64,000 nucleotides of DNA from the NCBI GenBank assembly GCA_900539115.1, contig UQAQ01000001.1, positions 62,001 through 126,000 of the forward strand, read 5' to 3'. The translations under genes were made by a program, and so were the position numbers. The DNA is from an uncultured Roseburia sp. GTDB lineage: Bacteria > Bacillota > Clostridia > Lachnospirales > Lachnospiraceae. How positions within the stretch are numbered: position 1 is the first letter of the stretch; every line of letters begins with the position of its first letter. The notes beneath the pieces were generated by a model. That model ran no database searches and had not been told where the DNA came from. It saw only the letters and a list, made by a program, of their open reading frames with translations. Below, one piece after another: positions 17,292 through 25,581 of the stretch.

Positions 17292-18308
17292 ATGGATGCA
17301 TATAAAAAATGGTTTGATGGGATTCAGAGAGACGATGAAGTGCCGGAAGTGGTAAAAAACGTTGTCGGGGAGACCTTGCAGTATCTGCCGGAAGTGCCAC
17401 AAAAAATGCATAAGAAAAATGTTTGGAAAAGAGTGGCTGTTGCGGCAACCGTGCTTGTCATAATAGGTGGAGGTGTGTTGGCGGTGAATCCGTCCTTGGC
17501 GGCAAAACTTCCGGTGATTGGAAGCATCTTTCAGCAGGTAGGGAAAGAGGCGGTTTACTCCGGCGAATATACGGATTCAAAGAAGATCATACCGGAAAAA
17601 ACGGGCAGTTTAAGTGCGGAGAGCCAGGGGATTAAACTGACGGCATCCGAAGTTTACTGCGATGGATTTTCGGTATATGTGACGATGCAGATGCAGGGCG
17701 CGGATATGGATTTTTCAAAAGAAGGGAAACGGATCTGTGTGAAAGCCCGGTACGGTTTCGACCAGCCAATGACGCGGGAAGATTCGGATATTCTGATTGA
17801 TGGAAAATGTGTTGATAAGCATACTTTTATTGGCATGATGAAGTTTGATAAAACGGATGTTATTAAAAAAGATGGGACATTACAGATCCGGATTTTGACA
17901 ATTTACAGGCAGGAAGAATCGGTTTCCGGTTTGTGGGATTTTGAAATCCCATACACGGTTTATGAAGAGGGAAGCCGGGAGATTGCGGTCAATAGAAAAT
18001 TAAGCAGTTATTTGACGATAAAAAATGTATTTATATCGCCATACCAGATTGTGGTATTTACAAAAGAGACTGGGGGCGTGCACAGCCAGATTGCGCTGTT
18101 TGATCAAAATGGAAAGAAGATTTCTTTTGAAGAAATCGGGGACAAAGAAGGACGATGGGAGCGGAAATTGTATGCAAGGAATGGACGCGTGATAACGAAA
18201 CTGTATGGTTATGTTACGACGGAAGATAGTATTGCCTTGTATAAGGCGAAAACGAGAAAAGAGGCAAAAAGGTTGTCTACGTATCAGTTTTCCGTGGATG
18301 TTTTATAA
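17292..18308 (+). CDS. DUF4179-type membrane anti-sigma factor
   Basis: 338 residues: a cytoplasmic N-terminus of about 40 residues, a single membrane helix (VAVAATVLVIIGGGVLAVN, about residues 47-65) and a large extracytoplasmic domain starting ...LAAKLPVIGSIFQQVGKEA, the pattern of DUF4179 proteins that pair with ECF sigma factors. It probably holds the upstream sigma factor inactive until an envelope signal arrives. ATG 17292 follows ATGGAGGGA. The M1-type peptidase gene starts 11 bp downstream. Confidence 0.8.
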   Translation: MDAYKKWFDGIQRDDEVPEVVKNVVGETLQYLPEVPQKMHKKNVWKRVAVAATVLVIIGGGVLAVNPSLAAKLPVIGSIFQQVGKEAVYSGEYTDSKKIIPEKTGSLSAESQGIKLTASEVYCDGFSVYVTMQMQGADMDFSKEGKRICVKARYGFDQPMTREDSDILIDGKCVDKHTFIGMMKFDKTDVIKKDGTLQIRILTIYRQEESVSGLWDFEIPYTVYEEGSREIAVNRKLSSYLTIKNVFISPYQIVVFTKETGGVHSQIALFDQNGKKISFEEIGDKEGRWERKLYARNGRVITKLYGYVTTEDSIALYKAKTRKEAKRLSTYQFSVDVL

Positions 18309-18319
18309 GGAGGAAAAAG

Positions 18320-19831
18320 ATGAAGAAAAAAATAGGCATGGTAGTTTTTGTGCTCATAATTATAAATGTTCTAGCTGTTATTTTATTTACGATGCATAAA
18401 GAGACTACAAAAGTAGAAAAAACAGATACTGCAAGTAAGCAGGAAATGGTAAAAAATGAGGGCAAAGCATATGCAAGTCAATATCAGCTGCAAGTATCGC
18501 TGGATACTCAAAATAAAGTCCTTTCCGGAACCGTTTGTGCAACACTTAAAAATGCAACAGACGAGGATTTAAAAAAGATTTGTGTGCGGAACTGGGCGGC
18601 AGCCATATTAAAAGGGAAAAAGTTTAAAACAGAGATCAGTTCGGCAAAAATTGGGAAAGAAAATTTGCAGATTGATAAAAAAGAGGACGCGTCTATTGTC
18701 TATTTATCTGCTGCAAACCGAATAATAGCGCCGGCTCGCAGTAATGCAAAAGTGGAAATTTCATTCCGAACGGAGATCCCAAAACAGAAAAATCGTTTTG
18801 GTTATGTTCTTTTTGATGGACACGAAATGTATCAACTTTCATTTTGCTTTCCAAGCATCTCTTTATACCAAAACGGACAATGGAATGAAAATCCATATAT
18901 GGGGGACAACGATGAAACGTATGTCAATGAGGCAGCAGATTATGATGTTACATTTTTGCATCCGAAAAACTATACCGTTGCGGCTGCCGGGACGGAGCAT
19001 TCTATGCAAGACGGAACGAGGATTACCGGCAAAAATCTGAGAGAATTTGCAGCGGTTGTGTCGGATGACTTTTGTCGTCTGGATGCCAATGAGGGGAAAA
19101 CCACCATTTCCATTCTGGCTCCTGATTATAAGAAAAATCAGAAGTATTACAAATATTCTCTGCAGCTTGCCAAAGAGGCGGTCCGTGTTTTTTCGGAAAA
19201 AATAGGAGAGTACCCATTTACGGAATTGAAAATTGTGCATTGTTTCTTTGATGGCGCAATGGAATATCCGGGGCTTTGCATGATCGGCATGCCGGATGTG
19301 AAAGAATTCCGCAATATTGATAAAAATTCTTTTGGAAAATTGGAATCACATGTGCCGCATGAAATCGCCCACCAGTGGTTTTATGCGGCAATCGGCAACG
19401 ATTCTTATAAGGAACCGTGGCTCGACGAAGGCTTTAGTGAGTTTTGCGAAGATATTTTATTTCCCTATTTTGCTAATAAAAAACTGCAGAAAACGTTGTG
19501 GGGAAATAAATACAATTCCCGTAAAGACATGGATAAATGGTTCCGGAAAATCGTTATTCCTCAGTCCATGCGGACCAAACCGATCAATCGGAAAGTAAGT
19601 GATTATCAGGAAACATCGGATGAATATTCGACCTGTGTTTATGAGGGTGGCAAACTATTTTTGTATGAATTGTGGAAGGCGATGGGCGATAAAACATTTT
19701 TTGAAATGCTGCAAAAATATTATCAGATGTATCAGTTCCGGATTGCGACGACAGAGGATTTTTTAATCATGGTTCGGGCAGTTGGAAAGGATGAGAAAGT
19801 GGAGCAGATTATTGAGCGGTATGTGGAGTAA
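18320..19831 (+). CDS. Membrane-anchored M1-family metallopeptidase
   Basis: 503 residues with an N-terminal membrane anchor (about residues 5-22) and a gluzincin active site: HEIAH at residues 347-351 and the third zinc ligand in WLDEGFSEF (Glu 370), 19 residues after the motif as in M1 peptidases. The exopeptidase GAMEN motif is replaced by a GAMEYPG-type sequence. The catalytic domain is outside the cell. Encoded directly after the anti-sigma factor, it may be a regulon member or take part in signal-dependent cleavage. Strong AGGAGG upstream. Confidence 0.88.
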   Translation: MKKKIGMVVFVLIIINVLAVILFTMHKETTKVEKTDTASKQEMVKNEGKAYASQYQLQVSLDTQNKVLSGTVCATLKNATDEDLKKICVRNWAAAILKGKKFKTEISSAKIGKENLQIDKKEDASIVYLSAANRIIAPARSNAKVEISFRTEIPKQKNRFGYVLFDGHEMYQLSFCFPSISLYQNGQWNENPYMGDNDETYVNEAADYDVTFLHPKNYTVAAAGTEHSMQDGTRITGKNLREFAAVVSDDFCRLDANEGKTTISILAPDYKKNQKYYKYSLQLAKEAVRVFSEKIGEYPFTELKIVHCFFDGAMEYPGLCMIGMPDVKEFRNIDKNSFGKLESHVPHEIAHQWFYAAIGNDSYKEPWLDEGFSEFCEDILFPYFANKKLQKTLWGNKYNSRKDMDKWFRKIVIPQSMRTKPINRKVSDYQETSDEYSTCVYEGGKLFLYELWKAMGDKTFFEMLQKYYQMYQFRIATTEDFLIMVRAVGKDEKVEQIIERYVE

Positions 19832-19888
19832 ATGCTGATTGCAGAACAGGAAATTGTGTGATATTCTTGCTTGAAAAAGGAGAAAATC

Positions 19889-20809
19889 ATGAAGAAACAA
19901 TTGGAATTAATCGAAGAGTATTTATATTATGGGAGAAAGCAGCGAAAATTAGATGAAAAAACGATCCGCGCGTATCGCATTGATTTGAAGCAGTTTTTAG
20001 AGTTTAACGGACAGGAAGAATTGGTGATGTCAAGAGAGGCAATCCGGAAATATATCCTGCATTTGCATGATGTTTATAAGCAAAAGACAGTAAAGCGGAA
20101 GATTGCAAGTTTGAAAGCATTTTACTCGTATTTAGAGGAAGAAGAGATTATAGAAGACAGCCCAATGCGAAAGGTGCGGACGGAATTTCGTGAGGAGAAA
20201 GTTTTGCCACGTACGATTCCTTATTCTACTTTGGAAACACTGCTCAGCTATATGTATTCTTTAAAATTACAGACAAAAAATACGGAAAGCAGAACAAAGC
20301 TGTTAAATCGCGATATTGCGGTGGTTGAAACACTTTTTGCAACGGGAATACGGATTTCGGAACTATGCAATTTACCGCAGAAAAATATTGATCTGGAGCA
20401 AGGAATATTTTGTATAAAGGGCAAGGGAAACAAGGAGCGGTATCTTCAAATAGGAACCGTTCAAGTAATAAAGCAATTGCAGGAATATAAAAATCAATGG
20501 AAGGATGAACTGAGCCAGACAGAGTTTTTCTTCCTCAATCGTTATGGGGAGCGATATTCAGAACAATCAGCCCGTCGTATGGTCAGACGCTATGCAGAGC
20601 ACGCAATGATTGATCTTCATGTTACACCCCATATGTTTCGCCATGCATTTGCAACACTGCTTTTAGAGGAAGAAGTGGACATTCGTTTTATCCAAAAAAT
20701 GTTAGGCCACGCTTCCATTACGACAACGCAGATTTATGCGGAAGTGGCGTCAAAAAAGCAGATGGAAATATTAAGGATGAAGCATCCGAGAAATCGTATG
20801 AATATATAG
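19889..20809 (+). CDS. Solitary tyrosine recombinase (XerC/D-like integrase)
   Basis: 306 residues with an N-terminal SAM-like core-binding domain and a C-terminal catalytic domain. Catalytic residues are visible: Arg in TGIRISELCNL (about 155), Lys in KGKGNKERY, HMFRHAF (His 248, Arg 251), LGHASITTTQIYAE with the nucleophile Tyr at about 283. ATG 19889 has AAAGGAG at 19876-19882. It has no excisionase or att sites that I can see, and the neighbours are not phage genes. It could be the housekeeping Xer, the recombinase of an old island, or one that inverts or moves local DNA. Confidence 0.9.
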   Translation: MKKQLELIEEYLYYGRKQRKLDEKTIRAYRIDLKQFLEFNGQEELVMSREAIRKYILHLHDVYKQKTVKRKIASLKAFYSYLEEEEIIEDSPMRKVRTEFREEKVLPRTIPYSTLETLLSYMYSLKLQTKNTESRTKLLNRDIAVVETLFATGIRISELCNLPQKNIDLEQGIFCIKGKGNKERYLQIGTVQVIKQLQEYKNQWKDELSQTEFFFLNRYGERYSEQSARRMVRRYAEHAMIDLHVTPHMFRHAFATLLLEEEVDIRFIQKMLGHASITTTQIYAEVASKKQMEILRMKHPRNRMNI

Positions 20810-20985
20810 GAGGGGGGAGTGATTGAAAGGATTGTTAAAAAATCAAAAACAATTTGTATAGTTACTAATAACTTTTAATTATCAGTACCACATTCCCAAG
20901 TATCTTTCTCGTGCTTTTTTCCTTGTAATTTACCAATGATTTTTCGACAATATTTGGTAGAATATACGGAAAGGAGGAAGATAGC

Positions 20986-21903
20986 ATGAGAAAAAAATTA
21001 TGTTTGCTTGTTATGTGTATGGCCGTTTCTTTTGTGATTGCTGGGTGTGGAAATTCTTCATCAGATAAATCCGATACGAAAACATCAGAAGAAGGAAAAA
21101 ACGAAAAAACTTCCAATAAATCTCAGGAAGAGGATATCCATGTAAAAGCAGTAAAACAGGGAAGCCCGAAAGCTTATCCCAATATTAAATATGGTGATGC
21201 CTTTGGTGAATTCTTTGATGAGGCAAACTGGCGGTATTTCAAAGCCAAAAAGGGACAGGACATCGTGGAATTTACAGGATATTGTACGTACAAAGAATCC
21301 CGGGTAAAGGCGCGCCTTCAGTTTGTTGTGGATATGGACAACGGCTCTTTTACACAGGGGGCATTGAGCTTTAATGATGTACCACAGGAGGATACCATCA
21401 CAAGTGTTATGATTCTAAAAGCATTTGAGGATTATGCGGAGAACCATAATGTCGATGAAGAGGATGTGGATAAAAATTCATTTGAATCGGGAACGGTCAC
21501 GCAGTTTGATAATTCAGAGGAGACTTCGACACCGGAACCAGAAGTGACGCCGGAACCGGAGCCTACCCCGGAAGAAGAGGTGGAAGATTCTTATGATTAT
21601 TACGAGGATGAAGAGGATTCAGAAGATAATACGGATTATTACATTTTGCCAAATTCAGATACGAAAAAAGTGACAAAGGCAGATCTGAAATCATTGACAA
21701 AAGAACAGTGCCGTATTGCCCGAAATGAAATTTATGCACGACACGGCAGACGCTTTAATGATAAGGAACTGCAGGATTATTTTGATAAACAATCCTGGTA
21801 TTTTGGTTCTGTAGAGGCGGATGAATTTAGTGAAAGTGTATTGAATCCAATCGAAAAGGCAAATGCGAAGTTTATTCTTAAATATGAGAATAAATTAAAA
21901 TAA
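20986..21903 (+). CDS. Lipoprotein with a C-terminal YARHG domain
   Basis: 305 residues. The signal peptide ends in a lipobox (VIAGC), so it is lipid-anchored outside the membrane. Residues about 50-160 form a domain also found at the C-terminus of the 23780-25090 protein (YPNIKYGDAFGEFF here, IPNITYGEAIDNFC there). An acidic Pro/Glu linker follows, then a YARHG domain (RIARNEIYARHGRRFND), common in Clostridia surface proteins. Preceded by AAAGGAGG. Role unknown. Confidence 0.82.
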   Translation: MRKKLCLLVMCMAVSFVIAGCGNSSSDKSDTKTSEEGKNEKTSNKSQEEDIHVKAVKQGSPKAYPNIKYGDAFGEFFDEANWRYFKAKKGQDIVEFTGYCTYKESRVKARLQFVVDMDNGSFTQGALSFNDVPQEDTITSVMILKAFEDYAENHNVDEEDVDKNSFESGTVTQFDNSEETSTPEPEVTPEPEPTPEEEVEDSYDYYEDEEDSEDNTDYYILPNSDTKKVTKADLKSLTKEQCRIARNEIYARHGRRFNDKELQDYFDKQSWYFGSVEADEFSESVLNPIEKANAKFILKYENKLK

Positions 21904-21919
21904 AACGGAGGAAGTTTTT

Positions 21920-22951
21920 ATGCAGACAAATGAACAAAATAAACGTTATGTGGCGGATGAGTACCTTGGAGAGGCTACATTGTTCCGGTCATTTCTTGGC
22001 CAGCGATTAGGCTTAATGAATACCAAGGTGGCATCCTGGATCGTATTTGGAGAAGATCGATTAAAGATTGGAACAATGCCAAATACATATCAAAAGAAAA
22101 GAGAAATCTGTTATCGGGACATTGCCTCGGTTAGTATAAAACGGTATATTAATTTATATGGAATTATAATTATTGCGCTGTGTGCGATAGCGGCATTTTT
22201 TACAGCAGGAGTAGGACTGATCTGTGCTGCGGTTGTTTTATGGTCAGCACTTGGCTGCAAATTGGAGATAAAAACGAGAGATGGAAATACCTACAATTAC
22301 TGGAGTGTAAGTTCTCCTTCCCATTATTCGGATTTTATGAATAAACTTCAGACAATAATTTCTTGCGCACAGCAGGATCAAGAATGCTTGTCAATGGAAT
22401 CAGAGACAGCGGATGTTGCTTCCCGGCTTTTTATTCAAAGAGATATGAATATGGGAAGAGGCATAAAAGAAAGCTGGGATATTATGCTTGGCTTGTTGTG
22501 CTCGGGAAAAGAAATTGATGAGATGTTTCTCCAGCTGGAGGAGAAAATCCAAGGCCAAAAAGGACTGGCTACCATGCGTTCCAATGAAAAAGTATATCAG
22601 GAAATCCAGGGCAAGGTAGCACCTTATCTGCAGCAGGATGAAGTGATTCTGTTCTGTGCAAAAACAGGACTGACATCTGCTTCGAAAAACTATATGTTAT
22701 TGACCAATCGGCGAATTGCATTTTTCTATGGAAAGAATTTTTATGGTGAATATTATGAAAATATTTACCGTTTGATGCATCTCTCGCAAGGCGCATATTG
22801 GTTTATTAATGGGCCGTTAGATCAAACGGAAGAATCATTGAACGGTGTATATTTGGATAGAGAACAAACAGGAATTGTTCTTGCAATCATCTGTAAATAT
22901 TATGAGGAGAGAAGAGCACCGGGACATAAGATTGCTATTTGCGGTCAGTAA
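21920..22951 (+). CDS. Membrane protein with two bacterial PH-like regions
   Basis: 343 residues. The N-terminal part (about 15-150) is a PH-like beta domain interrupted by a membrane hairpin (IIIIALCAIAAFFTAGVGL and following). The C-terminal part (about 230-340) again looks like a bPH domain (DEVILFCAKTGL, YMLLTNRRIAFFYG). Such proteins are thought to act at the membrane, but no function is established. It lies 16 bp after the YARHG lipoprotein and 14 bp before the next lipoprotein, so these are probably one operon. Confidence 0.65.
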   Translation: MQTNEQNKRYVADEYLGEATLFRSFLGQRLGLMNTKVASWIVFGEDRLKIGTMPNTYQKKREICYRDIASVSIKRYINLYGIIIIALCAIAAFFTAGVGLICAAVVLWSALGCKLEIKTRDGNTYNYWSVSSPSHYSDFMNKLQTIISCAQQDQECLSMESETADVASRLFIQRDMNMGRGIKESWDIMLGLLCSGKEIDEMFLQLEEKIQGQKGLATMRSNEKVYQEIQGKVAPYLQQDEVILFCAKTGLTSASKNYMLLTNRRIAFFYGKNFYGEYYENIYRLMHLSQGAYWFINGPLDQTEESLNGVYLDREQTGIVLAIICKYYEERRAPGHKIAICGQ

Positions 22952-22965
22952 AGAGGAGGTATTTT

Positions 22966-23529
22966 GTGAAAAAAATAATTGCTTTAATGTTGGTAACCGT
23001 GTTATGCATTGTCAATTTGACAGCATGTGGTTCCTCTGAGGAATCAAAGCCGTCAGTCTATTCTGTGGGAGATGTACTTAACTTTTCTAACAGTAATGGT
23101 GAAGAGTATAGTGTCTGCATTACAGATTGGGGAACGAGTGTGGATGGAAGTATATTGGATATTTTTTCATTAAAAACAGTTACCTGGTTTCAATATGTGA
23201 TCATGAATACCGGAGATGAAGAAGTTACGGTGTCGGATAATATTTTCAATATTTATGCGGATGATTACAGTGTAGATACGGAATGGTCGGAAGAAGGTAC
23301 TTTCCTAGAGACATTGGCTCCGGGTAAAAAAACATCCGGTAAAGTATATGCGGAAATGGATGCGGATGAAGTCAATAAAATAGAAGTGCAGATTCATGAC
23401 AGTACGGTGTTGATCAAAGATGGACAATCCGGAAATTCGGGAGATGATGATCAATCAGATACATCCGATGACAATGAGTACGAAGATGAGTATGAAGATG
23501 AGTATGAAGGCATCAGCCCGATTTCTTAA
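22966..23529 (+). CDS. Small acidic lipoprotein (DUF4352-like)
   Basis: 187 residues: signal peptide with lipobox (NLTAC), then a beta-sandwich-like domain (VYSVGDVLNFSNSNGEEYSV, FQYVIMNTGDEEVTVSDN) resembling DUF4352 lipoproteins, and a highly acidic Asp/Glu/Tyr tail. It starts at GTG 22966, chosen because AGGAGG lies at 22954-22959. A long hairpin element begins 7 bp after its stop codon. Confidence 0.7.
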   Translation: MKKIIALMLVTVLCIVNLTACGSSEESKPSVYSVGDVLNFSNSNGEEYSVCITDWGTSVDGSILDIFSLKTVTWFQYVIMNTGDEEVTVSDNIFNIYADDYSVDTEWSEEGTFLETLAPGKKTSGKVYAEMDADEVNKIEVQIHDSTVLIKDGQSGNSGDDDQSDTSDDNEYEDEYEDEYEGISPIS

Positions 23530-23536
23530 GAAATTT

Positions 23537-23731
23537 GTAACTATTCAGGACACCCCTCCCCACACATTCGCATTTCGAACACTTTGTGTTCTTTCTTGCC
23601 TTTGACAAGGCTAAAAATGCTCATATGGGGAGGGGAGCCCTATTAGGATCTAAATGTATGGAAATCAAAACCTCTTACGTGCAAGCACGACGATTCATTG
23701 ATTTCCATACATTTAGATCCTGAATAGTTAC
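23537..23731. mobile_element. Long hairpin element, copy 1 (MITE-like)
   Basis: 195 bp bounded by inverted ends TGTAACTATTCAGGA (23536-23550) and TCCTGAATAGTTACA (23718-23732). The left half is a nested hairpin: CCCCTCCCCA at 23553-23562 pairs with TGGGGAGGGG near 23626-23635 and encloses GAACAC-TTT-GTGTTC and GCCTT-TGAC-AAGGC hairpins. The right half is a 24-bp perfect inverted repeat (23645-23668 with 23698-23721) around a loop with CGTGCAAGCACG. There is no transposase. On the minus strand the core has a short open frame starting MSIFSLVKG. A homologous long copy lies at 49944-50128. Confidence 0.85.
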
Positions 23732-23779
23732 AGAAATTTATACATTAAAATAAGTGATTGAAAAGAGAGGAGAATTGCT

Positions 23780-25090
23780 ATGAGTAAAATATGTCCGAAA
23801 TGTGGACGAGAATTACAAGATGAATCATTATTTTGTGTGAATTGTGGACAGAGAATGGACGTAATAGAACCGCTTACATTTGAACCGGCATCCAATGTGC
23901 CAACAGAACCGGTAATGCCACAGGAAGCACCGCCGGTGCAGCCACAAACCCCGCCGTCGGTGCAGCCACAGACGCCACAGCCGGAACAGCCACAAACGCC
24001 ACCGCCGGTGCAGATGCAGACGCCGCCACCGCCGGTACAGTCACAGACGCCGCCACCGGTGCAGCCACAAACGCCACCGCCGGTGCAGCCACAAACGCCA
24101 CCGCTGGTACAGGCGCAGACGCCACCGCCGGTGCAGATGCAGACGCCACCATCGGTACAGCAGGCTGAGGAACCGAAGAAACATTCCGGACTTTCGATTG
24201 CTTCCCTGGTTCTTGGAATCGTGGGACTGGTATCCTGCGGAGCTCTCATGGTTCCGGAAGTTTTGGCAATTGTATTTGGACTTGTGGGAATTAAGGACAA
24301 GAAACATAAAAGAGGCATGGCGATAGCAGGTACGATTTTAGGAGTAGTATCTATCGTTGCATTTATTGCGCTCATTATGTATACGATTTTTGAAGATCCG
24401 GGATTTACTCCATTAGGTGCTGATACGATAGGCTGGCTGTACATTTTCCCGGTAGCAATTGCAATTGGAGGAATTGCTTCTCTTATTATCAGTATAATGA
24501 ATAAGAAAGGTACAGCAGTAAACATTATCAGTAAAATTGGAGGAACAGTAGTTAGTGTAGCTATTGCAGCATTTATTGTATCTATTGTAAGCAACAATCT
24601 TGTCGGAGCGACAAGTGCGATTCGAGATGCGTACCCGTCAAGTATACCGAATATTACGTATGGCGAGGCAATTGACAATTTTTGTGGAAATGTAAGATGG
24701 ACAACCCTGAAGAGCGAGCAGGAAACGATATATGTTCAGGCCACAGGATCTTGTTTTTATAATGGTGTAGAGCAGGATATTACGATTCAGTTTGAGACAG
24801 CTGGAATAGCTTCTAATGATTCGGTAAAAGAAGGAGATCCATTCCGCGTCAGTTGGATAGGATTCGGAGAGGAAAAACGAACGTATGATGAAATGACAGA
24901 GTTTTTGTATGCAATGTTTGAGTCATATGCGAATGACAAAGGTTTGGACTTAGAGGAATACCAAAAGGATGGTATTTTAATGAATCAGGAATATCTTGAT
25001 TCACAGGATCAGGATGATGTTGATACAAATAGTGATAGTTCAGACGATTATGATGATGGCATTGACAGTAATGGATTTTATGAAGAATAA
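23780..25090 (+). CDS. Zinc-ribbon membrane protein with a Pro/Gln repeat linker and exported domain
   Basis: 436 residues. An N-terminal zinc ribbon (CPKCGRELQDESLFCVNCGQ) is followed by a low-complexity linker of PPVQPQTP-like repeats (about 48-130), a DUF4190-like pair of membrane helices (SGLSIASLVLGIVGLVSCG, then GMAIAGTILGVVSIVAFIAL), two more hydrophobic segments and an exported C-terminal domain similar to the middle of the YARHG lipoprotein. The tail is acidic. ATG 23780 follows GAGAGGAGA. Number of repeats may vary between strains. Confidence 0.75.
   Translation: MSKICPKCGRELQDESLFCVNCGQRMDVIEPLTFEPASNVPTEPVMPQEAPPVQPQTPPSVQPQTPQPEQPQTPPPVQMQTPPPPVQSQTPPPVQPQTPPPVQPQTPPLVQAQTPPPVQMQTPPSVQQAEEPKKHSGLSIASLVLGIVGLVSCGALMVPEVLAIVFGLVGIKDKKHKRGMAIAGTILGVVSIVAFIALIMYTIFEDPGFTPLGADTIGWLYIFPVAIAIGGIASLIISIMNKKGTAVNIISKIGGTVVSVAIAAFIVSIVSNNLVGATSAIRDAYPSSIPNITYGEAIDNFCGNVRWTTLKSEQETIYVQATGSCFYNGVEQDITIQFETAGIASNDSVKEGDPFRVSWIGFGEEKRTYDEMTEFLYAMFESYANDKGLDLEEYQKDGILMNQEYLDSQDQDDVDTNSDSSDDYDDGIDSNGFYEE
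23931..24165. repeat. In-frame tandem repeats coding PPVQPQTP-type units
   Basis: GC-rich tandem units of about 21-27 bp built on CCGGTGCAGCCACAAACGCCA variants within the coding sequence. They code for a Pro/Gln/Thr linker and are a likely site of slipped-strand length change. Confidence 0.8.
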
Positions 25091-25112
25091 GAATAAACGG
25101 AGGTAACCCATT

Positions 25113-25496
25113 ATGAAAAAAATAACCAAATTAGTATGTGTTGCAATGGCACTTGTTATCTTGGTTTGTTCCACAAGTGGTGCTACAGCATCTGCGGCAA
25201 AAAGAATATATTTTGCCGGTGAGTATCGCTGCAAACTTGGTCCCGGAGAGTATTATGTATTGGAATTAAATCAGTATTCAAGCCCGGATGGAAAAGATGT
25301 AGGAAATTATTCAATATCTTATCTGTACACGGCAACCGGTAAGCATCCTTGGGGCGATGGATCAGTTAAAAAAACATCACAAAAAAATGTTTATCGTCTT
25401 GGCAAGATGAAAATGAAAGTTTTCAAAAAGAAAGTGGTAATCAAAAATAGTGATGCGGCTGGTGTTTATAAGTTAAAGAAGCACTATTATTCCTAA
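25113..25496 (+). CDS. Small secreted basic protein of unknown function
   Basis: 127 residues with a cleavable signal peptide (about residues 1-29, ...TSGATASAA) and a short beta-rich, Lys-rich mature part (LGKMKMKVFKKKVVIKN). No lipobox, no family recognised. It follows the zinc-ribbon protein by 22 bp with ACGGAGG and is followed by a terminator, so it ends this envelope cluster. Confidence 0.65.
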   Translation: MKKITKLVCVAMALVILVCSTSGATASAAKRIYFAGEYRCKLGPGEYYVLELNQYSSPDGKDVGNYSISYLYTATGKHPWGDGSVKKTSQKNVYRLGKMKMKVFKKKVVIKNSDAAGVYKLKKHYYS

Positions 25497-25501
25497 AACA
25501 G

Positions 25502-25541
25502 AAAGGCATAAGCACAGTTTAAAGTACTTATGCCTTTGTAG
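25502..25541 (+). terminator. Terminator ending the envelope cluster
   Basis: AAAGGCATAAG pairs with CTTATGCCTTT over 11 bp around a 14-nt loop. Only a short T-tract follows on the plus strand. It may also serve the converging minus-strand gene. Confidence 0.75.
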
Positions 25542-25581
25542 TTTTGTGAGAAAACGAAGTTATAAATATTCTATAGTTTGG

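Noticed and set aside
20850..20870. GTATAGTTACTA as an element end near the recombinase
   Set aside because: Only GTTAC and neighbours match and no partner end is within 300 bp.
23728..24678. Cys/Gly-rich open frame on the minus strand over the Pro/Gln repeats
   Set aside because: The CTGG/TGTG composition is the reverse of the PPVQPQTP repeat and the start and end do not fit gene spacing.
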